Source of the DNA: Cercospora beticola
Lineage: Eukaryota; Ascomycota; Dothideomycetes; Mycosphaerellales; Mycosphaerellaceae
Assembly: GCF_033473495.1 (NCBI RefSeq)
Contig: NC_088942.1
Location: 1,054,001 to 1,118,000, forward strand
Direction of reading: 5' to 3'
Length of the DNA: 64,000 bases
Below, piece by piece: positions 45,699 to 55,322 of the stretch. The notes beneath the pieces were generated by a model, which searched no databases, was not told the DNA's origin, and saw nothing but the letters and a program-made list of their open reading frames with translations. A program made the translations under genes and the position numbers. Each line of letters begins with the position of its first letter. Within the stretch, counting starts at the first letter, position 1.

Positions 45699-47282
45699 AT
45701 GGCTAGAACAAGCGCTCAAGTGAGCGAGTACGAGCGTGCGAGACAAGAGAAAATCGCCAAAAATCAGGCATTGCTGCAGCAATTACAGCTCGATGCTCAG
45801 CAGGCTGGTCTGGGACCAAAGAAGGCCAAAGCAAAGCCTGCTGCCAGCGCAGGAACAAAGAGAAAGCGTGAAGTGAAGAAGGAGATCAAGGAAGAAGGTC
45901 CACGTAGGACTTCGTCTCGTCTGAAGGGCATAGTCGCGGATTCCGAGGTCGCCAGGCAGAAGGAGGAAGAAGAGGCGCAAGCATTCCAGCAACAACAGAT
46001 CGCGAAGAGGCAGCGTGTGAGCGATGATATCGATCTCAAGGAGGCGATAGTCAACGGCGCAAATTGGAACAGGTCCGGCAATTGGCTATCTTTGGTTGGA
46101 CCAGCCAATCCCGGAGAGAGGACATTCGATGCTCAAGATGTGAAGAACACTTCAGACAAGGAGCTGAAAGCATTACGCGAGCGCATGAGCAGCCTACAGT
46201 TGTGGGAAGGCGCAGAACCGAACAGAATCAAGATCACGCCAGAACGAATATATGCTCTTGGATTTCACCCAACGCCTGACAAGGCACTCGTGTTTGCAGG
46301 AGATAAAACAGGTAGTCTGGGACTTTTCGACGCTTCACAAACCTCCCCTGAGAAGATCAAACAAGAAGCAGATGATGCAGACGAAGATGGAGATGAGGTC
46401 GACGATGAGGTGGAACCGGCCATCACCACATTCAAGATTCACACGCGAACGATCAGCGCATTCCAATGCTCCCCACACGATCAAAATGCTCTATATTCAG
46501 CTTCCTACGACTCTTCAATACGAAAATTGGACCTCGGAAAAGCATCAGCAGTAGAGGTCTACGCGCCTGAAGACCGCAGCGAGGACCTTCCAGTATCCGG
46601 CGTCCAAATTGCTCACGCAGACCCCAACGTGCTACACTTCACGACCCTAAACGGCCAGTACGGTATGAAAGACCTCCGAACCCCGGCCCATCAAACGATC
46701 GAACTCCTGCAACTCTCTGAAAAGAAGATCGGAGGCTTCTCCCTACATCCTGCCCACCCACACCTCCTCGCCACTGCCTCCCTCGACCGCACACTCAAGC
46801 TCTGGGACCTGCGCAAGATCTCCGGCAAAGGCGGAAATCGTCTTCCTCATCTCATTGGCGAACACCTCTCTAAACTCTCTGTATCTCACGCAGCATTCAA
46901 TTCTGCCGGACAAGTCGCCACCGCATCCTACGACGACACAGTCAAAATCTACGATTTCTCCTCTTCGGGAGATTGGAAATCTGGTCATGAACTCGATGGG
47001 ACAGAGATGAATCCCGCAACAATTGTACCGCATAATAACCAGACGGGTCGTTGGGTGACGATTCTGCGAGCGCAATGGCAATTGCAACCGCAGGATGGGA
47101 TTCAGAGGTTCGTGATTGGAAACATGAATCGCTTTGTAGACATTTATACTGGCGACGGGAAACAGCTGGCCCAGTTGGGAGGCGAGAATATTACGGCTGT
47201 GCCTGCTGTAGCGCAGTTCCACCCGAGTATGGATTGGGTTGCGGCTGGGACAGCGAGCGGGAAGTTGTGCTTGTGGCAGTAG
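45699..47282 (+). CDS. CMR1: WD40-repeat DNA damage-binding protein CMR1
   Basis: Single exon, 527 aa. The N-terminus is lysine-rich and coiled (MARTSAQVSEYERARQEKIA and the KRKREVKKEIKEE region), with TSSRLKG and an EEEE run following. WD40 repeats occupy about 190-527; clear ones are LYSASYDSSIRKLDL, LATASLDRTLKLWDLRK, VATASYDDTVKIYDF and AAGTASGKLCLW at the end. This order matches the CMR1/YDL156W (human WDR76) family, nuclear proteins that bind DNA at damage and stalled replication sites and join intranuclear quality-control foci. An acidic loop (ADDADEDGDEVDDEVE) interrupts the early repeats. Confidence 0.93.
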   Translation: MARTSAQVSEYERARQEKIAKNQALLQQLQLDAQQAGLGPKKAKAKPAASAGTKRKREVKKEIKEEGPRRTSSRLKGIVADSEVARQKEEEEAQAFQQQQIAKRQRVSDDIDLKEAIVNGANWNRSGNWLSLVGPANPGERTFDAQDVKNTSDKELKALRERMSSLQLWEGAEPNRIKITPERIYALGFHPTPDKALVFAGDKTGSLGLFDASQTSPEKIKQEADDADEDGDEVDDEVEPAITTFKIHTRTISAFQCSPHDQNALYSASYDSSIRKLDLGKASAVEVYAPEDRSEDLPVSGVQIAHADPNVLHFTTLNGQYGMKDLRTPAHQTIELLQLSEKKIGGFSLHPAHPHLLATASLDRTLKLWDLRKISGKGGNRLPHLIGEHLSKLSVSHAAFNSAGQVATASYDDTVKIYDFSSSGDWKSGHELDGTEMNPATIVPHNNQTGRWVTILRAQWQLQPQDGIQRFVIGNMNRFVDIYTGDGKQLAQLGGENITAVPAVAQFHPSMDWVAAGTASGKLCLWQ

Positions 47283-47430
47283 GAGGAAGGTTCTCTGCTG
47301 GTTGGAATGAAACGAAGCAATGTCTGTAACGCGTTGAACTCAGTGCTCGGTATCGGAAAGCGGTACATGAGATTTGCGTCGCGCCCTGCAGGCCTGATGT
47401 TTCTTTCTCATTAGTCTGCTGTTCTCCTCA

Positions 47431-49194
47431 TTACTCCGTTGACGGAATGTAAACATGATCCAAATGCCGCAACGGCCAATCCAACCAATGCTGATAACTA
47501 GGATGCAGATCCCTCTTGATCGCTTCGACGATATGCGGAACCCAGCCGTCCATGTACCAAATGTCCTTCAACAGAGCAAGAAGAACGCAGTGATGGGCGA
47601 GAAGGACCAGCGCCATCGGTCGTCGTGTCTGAACAGAAGACAGATAGTCCTGGTTGCAGCGGAAAATCCATCCGAAGATGTGATGAGAAATGATTTTGAT
47701 GTCTGGATGATCTTTCACACGGACCGAAGAGACTTGCATATTTGTGCCACGTTTCGTATGTTGACATGGTGCTAGAACAGCAGTATTCTGCTTCGAGGTG
47801 TCCTTTTGGAAAATTGCAGAGTAGCAGTCCTTCAAATCATCCAAGGTACGGAGATACTTGCTGAAGGAGCTATCCTCCGCCTCAAATGTTTCCATCGATA
47901 AGCGCATAGCGGCGAACTGTTCTCCGTATCCAGGAAAGACTTGTTCGGGATCGATACAGTCCTCGTTCTTTTCTTGATCGGGTCCCTTGGGTTTCTCGGT
48001 TGGCGCATTGTCGGGAAAGATGGCGCGTCGATGCTCCGAGAGTATTGACTTCACACCCTGCAGTAGCCCAAGCCATTCCGGCTCGCCTTCATCGCTGTAG
48101 ACCAGATATTGTCCGGGTTGAGGTCCTTTGCCGAAGCTACAAAAGACTAGAAAGCAGGCTGCAACATACAGCCCATTGGGGTTTGAATTCACGTTTCCAC
48201 TTTCCATAACGCTCATCATTCCGCCGATTGCATTACTCTGCAGGAAATTAGACCTTGCGATGCACTCTAACTTCCGGGACTCATTTGTTCTCGACAGATG
48301 TAGTGCAGAGAGTGCAAGTATGAGTTGTGCAATGTAAGTTTGCGCAAATGCCAGCTGACTGATGTTTTGACTCCAAGCTATGTCGCCGTTGTCATCTTCC
48401 GTTAGGCTGTAACGGAGTATGGTCGTCCAGTGGTTCCATAGCTCGAGATCGAACAAGTCGAATGGCAGCGAAGCTGTCGATCTGCTTGGATCCAAGGACG
48501 AAGTTGCAAGATCGTCGATGATGACAGGAGAAGAGGCAGCGCTGTTGTTAAAGGACGTGATCGAATGTGAAGGCGTAGAGTCAACGTCGTTGTTGCCGGT
48601 CGCTGGAGAAGCCTTCGAAGCTGGATATGATGAGGTATAGCTGCATGGCATGTGTCGCCGTGCACAGTTGTTGCAGGCAGGCTTTTCCTCTCCGCACTGT
48701 TGAAACATCCATATTAGTGACTTGATGCGGCTGGACAATATGTTGCTGTTATCGTCTTCCATTTCGGCAGCGTAGCTGGTTGGGCTTTCTTGAGATTCCG
48801 GACGTTGATCTTCCATACTCGTAATACAGGTGCACGCAGTTTAGCACCAGTTTGAAGACAGAGGCTGCTGGCCGGCAGGAAAGTGGAGTGCAATGTCTTT
48901 GAGCTCCGGGGAAATGCTGAAGGGGAAGAGATGCAATCATCCTCGCGAGGAAAACAGTTGTTGTATCGCTCGTCCCCTTGGCGGCGTGGCGAAAGCCATT
49001 CGATTATGCATCGGGCCCTTCCCATGGCATGTGGGAGCAGCACAATCCGTGGACCCTCTGGAACCGAGTACGAAAGAGACAAGAAAGACGGAACGCACCT
49101 TCACTCTTCGCCTCTTGCATTGTAAGCAGCCAAATCTGCTCTTCCGATGTGTCTGTCTGGCTAAGACCGTCTTATGGGGTGAAGCGTCTGACAT
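47431..49194 (-). CDS. Zn2Cys6 transcription factor (sterol uptake control-like)
   Basis: Two exons on the minus strand (49099-49194, then 47431-48696) give 453 aa. The join of FGCLQCKRRRVK to CGEEKPACNNCARRHMPC completes a perfect C-x2-C-x6-C-x6-C-x2-C-x6-C zinc cluster at residues ~23-49. The intron is 402 bp, long for this window, and falls between Cys 2 and Cys 3. The rest is a helical regulatory domain; LAFAQTYIAQLILALSALHLSR is typical of the fungal-specific domain in UPC2/Ecm22-like regulators. It is divergent from the RTA1-like gene (471 bp apart), and zinc-cluster genes often control their neighbour, so RTA1 is a possible target (inference). It ends 148 bp from CMR1, convergent. Confidence 0.9.
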
Positions 49195-49665
49195 TGTGCT
49201 CTGTTCCTGGGCGATACGCCGGTCCGCATTGTTTGATGAAATGCATGTCGTGTCGTTCTCGGCTGTGAGCTGGAGTTGCGAAAGTGTGGGGCTGTTGCGA
49301 GAGAATTCGACGAATCAAAGCAGAGCCGCAACGAATACGAGGACGTCGATTGCTGCCTGTCGCTCGCACCAGATATGCAGTCTTCCCAGCGGCGGAGAGA
49401 CCGCTCAGCTGCGGTATGTGGCTGTCAGAATTAGAATGCCGAAATGCCCCCATTCGAAGCGCGAGATGCCTTATTCGAGATCAGAAACATGTTTTCAAGG
49501 CATCAATGGAGCATGCATAAAATATAGAAGCGGTGGAAGCATTGGCTTCTGCTCACATACCTGGGCTATCTTTTGTTGCATTGCGCCGTTACACTCGCTC
49601 AATATTGCATCTCGGAGGACCATTGAAGACACCCTGCCAATCTCATCAACCCTCCGGGCCTCAGG
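49195..49665. promoter_or_regulatory. Divergent promoter region, Zn2Cys6 gene and RTA1-like gene
   Basis: 471 bp between two start codons in opposite directions. No defined CGG-N-CCG pair can be assigned with confidence. Confidence 0.35.
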
Positions 49666-50631
49666 ATGGATGCCCAAACAGACGGCACACGATGGTTTGG
49701 TCTCGCTTCAGGTCCTCCCAATGGTCCGGCGGCCATCGTTTTCATCGCGGCATTCGGTATATGCACACTGGGCCATTTTTTTCCAGATGTGCTGGCTGAA
49801 GACCTGGTACTTCATTCCTTTCGTGATGGGTTGTATCAGTAAGTTTAAACATGCTCATCTCACTTCGAACACTGCAATAATCAGTGCTGACATACGCTTC
49901 CAGTGGAGACGTGTGGTTATTATGGCCGATTTTGGCTCTCGCAATCACCTTACGACTTCAGAGCTTACGTCCTCTACGACTTGCTTGTCTTGCCAGCACC
50001 GATTTTCCTCGCAGCGACGATGTATATGTCCATAAGCAGGATCGTGACAACTCTCGACGCTGCCGAGCTCTCGCCCATCAGGCCTCGATGGCTGAGCAAG
50101 ATCTTCGTCCTTGGAGACGTGGTCTGCTTCTTAGTGCAACTTTCTGGCACAGGCATGACGATCACGATCGACAGCAAAATACAGGATATTGGTCAAAAAG
50201 TGGTCGTGGTCGGGCTGGTTTTCCAAATCGTGGTGTTTGTGGCTTTCATCTGGATCGTTTGCCTGTTTTTCCAGAGATGCAGACAGCAGGCTGGAGCAGA
50301 TGGCTTGAAATGGAAGCGCTTCATTCTTGCACTATTGGCGGGGAGCGTTTGCATAGTGTTGCGTAATCTGGTCGTTGGTATCAAGCATGCACAAGGAGGG
50401 GCTGGGTTTGTGGCGAGCCACGAGGTGTTTGCCTATTTGTTCGAGGCAGTGCCCATCTTCGTTGCGGTGTGCTTGTTGTTGGTCTACCAGCCGGGCAGAC
50501 TCCAAAGGTCGATGAAGGGATTGAAAATCATCTCTCCGGATGGCGAAGAGATGCAATTTGCGGAGAGATCTGGCTTGGTTTCAGGGTCGGATGAGAACCT
50601 CACTGGCGGAGCTGACTTTCAGCGGCGATAG
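49666..50631 (+). CDS. RTA1-like seven-helix membrane protein with a frame break
   Basis: Two exons (49666-49838 and 49904-50631) around a 65 bp intron (GTAAGT, TTCCAG). The C-terminal exon encodes six hydrophobic helices and the family sequence EVFAYLFEAVPIF. Exon 1 starts well (a helix AAIVFIAAFGICTLGHFF in frame 1), but the sequence required next (QMCWLKTWYFIPFVMGCI) is in another frame. The change falls at a run of seven T at 49776-49782, where six would keep the frame. Read literally, frame 1 meets a stop at the donor site. This is a one-base insertion, a sequencing or assembly error, or a pseudogene. With one T fewer the protein would be about 299 aa, a normal RTA1 length. RTA1/RSB1-type proteins are linked to lipid translocation and resistance to toxic lipids. 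Confidence 0.78.
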
Positions 50632-50895
50632 AAACCACGAGCAGATCGTCCCGAATATTGTACTATGTAGCAAAATCTTGTAAAACAGAATGGAAGGTAG
50701 AGCAGCGAGTGCTGTTTTGAAGATGTATGCACGCTTAGTCACCTCCGCACAACCATGTCCGAGCTTCGAAGCTTAGCGCGGAAAGAGCCATGTCGACGTT
50801 GGTCGATGTCGAGGTCATCGAGCACCCACCACGACACTCCCTCTTTGCCATCCATCACCTAATTGACGCGAATCGGACGAGCCGCTACCGCCATC

Positions 50896-51993
50896 ATGGC
50901 CAACGATCCGCGACAAATGTGGGAGGCGCTGCAGAAGAACATGCAACGAGTGCAGCAGCAGGGCAAGAAGTGCGGAAGAGGCGAACAGTAGCGAAGATGG
51001 GATATCGGCTGACGATTGCACAGATTCGGCGGTGGTGCTCCAGGTGGACCTGGACCTAAGGGAGCGCTGACGGGCATCGGCGGACTATTGCTGCTGGGCG
51101 GTGGCGCGTGGTTCTTCAACAATGCCCTCTTCAACGGTAGGCCGTACTGCGGAACACGGGACAGATGGGATATTCGCTAATGGTATGCAGTGGAGGGTGG
51201 TCATCGCGCGATCAAGTACACGAGGATAGGCGGTGTCGGAAAGGAAATCTACAGCGAAGGAACACACGTCCGCATTCCCTGGTTCGAGACGCCCGTCGAC
51301 TACGATGTCCGCGCCAAACCGAGAAACGTCGCCTCCTTGACCGGCACCAAGGACTTGCAAATGGTCAATATCACATGTCGTGTGCTTTCACGACCGCGAA
51401 TCGATGCGCTGCCGCAAATCTACAGGACGCTGGGTACAGATTACGATGAGCGCGTGCTACCGAGTATCGTGAACGAGGTGCTGAAGAGCGTCGTGGCGCA
51501 ATTCAATGCATCTCAGCTCATCACACAGCGTGAGAACGTCAGTAGATTGGTACGGGACAACTTGGTCAGGAGAGCAGCACGATTTAATATTATGCTGGAC
51601 GATGTCTCGCTGACGGTGAGCAAACATTGATGTGAGTCTGAGGAAGTTGCATGCTGACTATCGTAGCACCTTGCTTTCTCGCCCGAGTTCACTGCCGCCG
51701 TCGAAGCGAAGCAAGTCGCTCAGCAAGAAGCACAACGAGCTGCCTTCGTTGTCGACAAGGCCAGACAGGAGAAGCAGGCCACTGTTGTTCGCGCACAGGG
51801 TGAGGCACGCTCTGCGGAACTGATTGGTGATGCCATCAAAAAGAGTCGATCATATGTGGATCTGCGAGAGTTTGAGAATGCCAGGAATGTGGCTGCAATC
51901 CTTGAGAAATCGCAGAACAAGGTCTATCTGGACACTAACGGCCTTGGCCTGAATCTCTCGCAAACAAGCGACGAGAAGAAAGCCGGGCGATGA
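50896..51993 (+). CDS. PHB2: Prohibitin-2
   Basis: Four exons (50896-50969, 51024-51136, 51191-51615, 51667-51993) give 312 aa, the family length; the three introns are 54, 54 and 51 bp. Each join is confirmed by family sequence: [32 protein letters not shown] and [15 protein letters not shown] membrane anchor lies at about 38-55 ([18 protein letters not shown]). The PHB/SPFH domain follows ([14 protein letters not shown] to [15 protein letters not shown]), then the C-terminal coiled coil ([20 protein letters not shown]). Prohibitin-2 forms ring complexes with prohibitin-1 in the mitochondrial inner membrane and guards respiratory proteins and proteases. Confidence 0.96.
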
Positions 51994-52822
51994 GCGTACA
52001 ATGGACAGAGAACTAGGGAGTGTACAAAGTAAAATCGGTGATGGGGAAAAGCATGGCTTTAACAAGCTGGTCATGAGCGAGCATGCTGCTATACTGTGTA
52101 TGTATACCAGAACTACTCTACTTCTTGCCTCAGCCGCCCTCCGGCGTCATCACTTATTCCGGACAATGCATTGCGAACTGCGAATTGCTTTGAATCGGCT
52201 TCGTCTTCGTGGACGGTCCCAAATCACGGGCGACTTCAAGTACTAGCTGCAATCTCTGACCGAAATTTGCGAGTCACAATCACGATCAGGGCAGCGTTGA
52301 TGTGACTCTGCTATTCAACGGCGTGGACGAAGACGAAACGGCCCATTTGCTATGCAATGTGACCTTCGGCGTATACAGCTCCCGGCAAAACACCGGTATC
52401 GCGTCTCCTCTCTCCGGCACGTCGACACAACGCGTTCTAAGGCTGTGCCAAGTTGCCGACAACTATAGCAACCAGCACTGATCAGAATGCCTCATCTTTC
52501 GCCCACAGAACAACGAGATCTTCAGCATGGGTGATCTGCGATTCGTCACGAAGGTCAGCTCCAGATCGACCTTGGCCCGAATGAGAAGCCGTTCTGCACT
52601 ATGCTTCCATTTCGGTGCATAGATCGCTCGGAGCTTTCAACCCACCCCAAGCAGTAACGGCGAATGTGATGCAACGCGATACCTCTGCGCCTCAATCTGT
52701 AGTCTTGGGCGACAACTAAATTGCAGCCGCCCGAGGCGCTGCTAATTCGATCGTCTGCTGTCCATCCTCCTCATTCATTCATGCTAGTCACCTCGTTCAC
52801 AGGGTAGTAAACCTGTACAACC
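51994..52822. other. Intergenic between prohibitin-2 and MFS genes
   Basis: 829 bp, with only short frames. The last ~80 bases are probably the MFS 5' UTR. Confidence 0.45.
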
Positions 52823-54722
52823 ATGCCCTCCTCACCAGACCACCTCGAGGTTCCAGACGACGATCAGAAATTCCGCCGATCTCTCGATGGCGGCCGCGAC
52901 AGCGAGAGCCAACTCGTCAACTGCTTCGCCACGCCTCCTCGGTCGAGAGCATCGTCCGTGACTTCATTCCTCAGCAATGTCGACTTGAAACCCCGTCAAA
53001 ACCACCTTCCACAACCTGTGCTTGATCTGCTCAACGCAAAACAACTCGACGTCGACGAGCACAGCATCATCTCCTGGAGACAAGACAGCATATCTCTTCC
53101 ACGAAACTGGACCTCGAAGCAGAAAATTTACTATACGGCCGGAATCTGCCTTGCTCATTTTGCTTCCTCGCTGTTCGGAAACACGGGCTCTACAGTCGCG
53201 AACTATGCCAAGGAAGACTTGGAGATCAGCCAGACTCTCTCCATTTTCTCGTTTGTCACAATGTACTGGATTGGCCAAGCTCTGGGATCATTCATCTTCC
53301 CGCCCGTGAGCGAGGTCTTTGGCGATAAACGATTGTTCTCCTGGGCTGCAGCATGCTTTGGTACGACTTGTTTGATCGTCGCGACTGGACCAAATTTGTG
53401 GTCTGTGCTACTGGGGAGATTCCTTTCAGGCATGGTGGCGGCTGTACCGAGTGTCGCTGCTCTAGGCACTTTCGAGCATCTGTGGAACGCAAAGGGCAGA
53501 ATCTGGCTTCTCTCGGTCTGGGCAGTCAGTGGAGTTTTGGGATTTGCGTTGGGGCCTGTGATGGGGTCTCATGTGAGTGAGACGGGCGCAGGATGGTGAG
53601 TCGTGTCCATTCAAACAGAACAATGATGTTTGATCGCGCTTCTTGCTAACTGGAAGGATGATATCAGGGAATGGGTCTATTATGGGGGACTCATTGCCAA
53701 CGTCGTCATTGGCATCTTCTGCTTCTTGATGACAGAAACCCAGCCGAACCTCTTGCTACATCAAGAAGTCCGCCAAATCGAGAAGGCTACTGGATTTGGC
53801 GGGCTGCGTCTGGACGAAAGTCATCGTATCCCATCCTATGCCGAATTTGCGCAGCATCAGTTGCTTCTCCCGTGAGTCAACGACCCTCCATGCACATCAA
53901 CAAAGCGATTTCCGCTAACAAGGCATCTTCTCCAGCCTCAAACTCTCCACTACCGAGCCCCTCATCCTGCTCTCCACCCTCCTTGCGGCATTCTCCTTCG
54001 GCCTTACAACACTCTTCACCGAAACTGTCCCCATCGTCTACACATCCCAATTCGACCTCTCCCCTCAAACCTCCTCTCTCACCTTCCTCGCCCTGGCCCT
54101 CGGCGCACTCCTCTTCTCCTGGCTCCCGCGCGTCTACGACATCCACCGCCACCACGCCTTCCGACCCATCCGATCCTCCACAAGCCCGAACCCTACGGCA
54201 CCAGAACCCGAAAAGAAGCTCTGGAGTTACAGCTTCATCGCCTCCCCAATCTTCGTCCTGGCACTCTGGTGGTTCTCTTTCACAGTCCCGAACCCCGTCT
54301 TCGGATCCAGTAATCCCTCCGCCTGGCTCTCCATCGTTCCTCTCCTATTGATCGGATACTGCCTCGTGGAATTCAACAGCATTCTACCACTCTACCTCAC
54401 AGAAGTGTACTCCCACCACACAGCTTCCGCAAATGCTCCACTTCACGCCATCCGCGCTCTTCTAGCGGGTATTTTCCCTCTGTTCGCTGCGAAGGAATTT
54501 GATGCTTTGGGTCCTCATCGCGCTGTTTGGGTTTTGGCTGGTATTGCGACGGGTTTCTGCGGATTGGCTGTTGCGACGAGGTTTGTGGCGAAGACGGTTA
54601 GAGAGAAGAGCAAGTTTGCGAAGAAGGTGGCTGAAGAGAGGGAGAAGACTTTATGGAAGGGGAATTTGGAGGTTGTGGTGGAGACTGAGGTGGATGTTGT
54701 GAGGACGAGGTCGGTTGTTTGA
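52823..54722 (+). CDS. MFS transporter (DHA1-like, drug/polyamine type)
   Basis: Three exons (52823-53595, 53668-53871, 53936-54722) give 587 aa; introns of 72 and 64 bp use GTGAGT donors, and the joins read GAGWEWVYYGGL and LLPLKLSTTEP. A ~95-residue polar N-terminus precedes PRNWTSKQK and the first helix. Around the second and third helices IGQALGSFIFPPVSEVFGDKR is the MFS motif A region, and GVLGFALGPVMGSHV fits the antiporter motif C region. About twelve helices are visible, with a cytoplasmic loop after helix 6 and a charged C-terminal tail. Proton-driven export of drugs or polyamines is typical of this subgroup; the substrate is unknown. Confidence 0.92.
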
Positions 54723-55322
54723 AGAGTTGGTTAAAAGGGATGCGAAGGATGGAAGTGGTCCTGAGCATGCCATCGATGGGATGATGATTGGTGTTGTTGA
54801 CAGGATTCGATGTTTGTGAAGTTGGGGATGTTGCGTGCTTTGATGCGTGCAAGGCGTAGTTCGATGTTATACCCTCAATTGATATGCTATACTCTTCCTG
54901 TAAAACACTTTTGTGGTTTCGAGACGCTTGAAAATGCAATGCTACCTTATTTTAATGACACGGTCCCGTGGGCAGAGGAGACGCTGGTCTGATCTGCCGA
55001 CGTGGCAGACGGCAATAAGCGTTGGGCCTTTCTGCTGCTCTATTGTTACACCGTTCACCCTGCTATTTCTGCAATAGCCTCTCTACATCGTTTTCCCTCT
55101 TCCATCAATAGCAGATCTACTCTATAGCCGCCGATCATGCATCTCATATCACTCATCATAAGCGTGAAGCTCAACCTGTCATCTCGTTCGTCTCAGTGGT
55201 TCCCCAACCCTGGGCCACTGCCAGTATGCGATATGTCCTCTTTGATCCACACTCCATTGTGGCCCACCCGGGCGACCAAACCATTGCCTGACGCCCTGCT
55301 AAGTCCCAGTAACTTTTGCCAC
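54723..55322. other. 3' intergenic between MFS and UBP14 genes
   Basis: 600 bp between convergent genes. No feature recognised. Confidence 0.5.

Noticed and set aside
49753..49785. A possible mini-intron (GTATAT to TTCCAG) in the RTA1-like gene
   Set aside because: Only about 30 bp, shorter than fungal introns, and a multiple of three, so it does not correct the frame.
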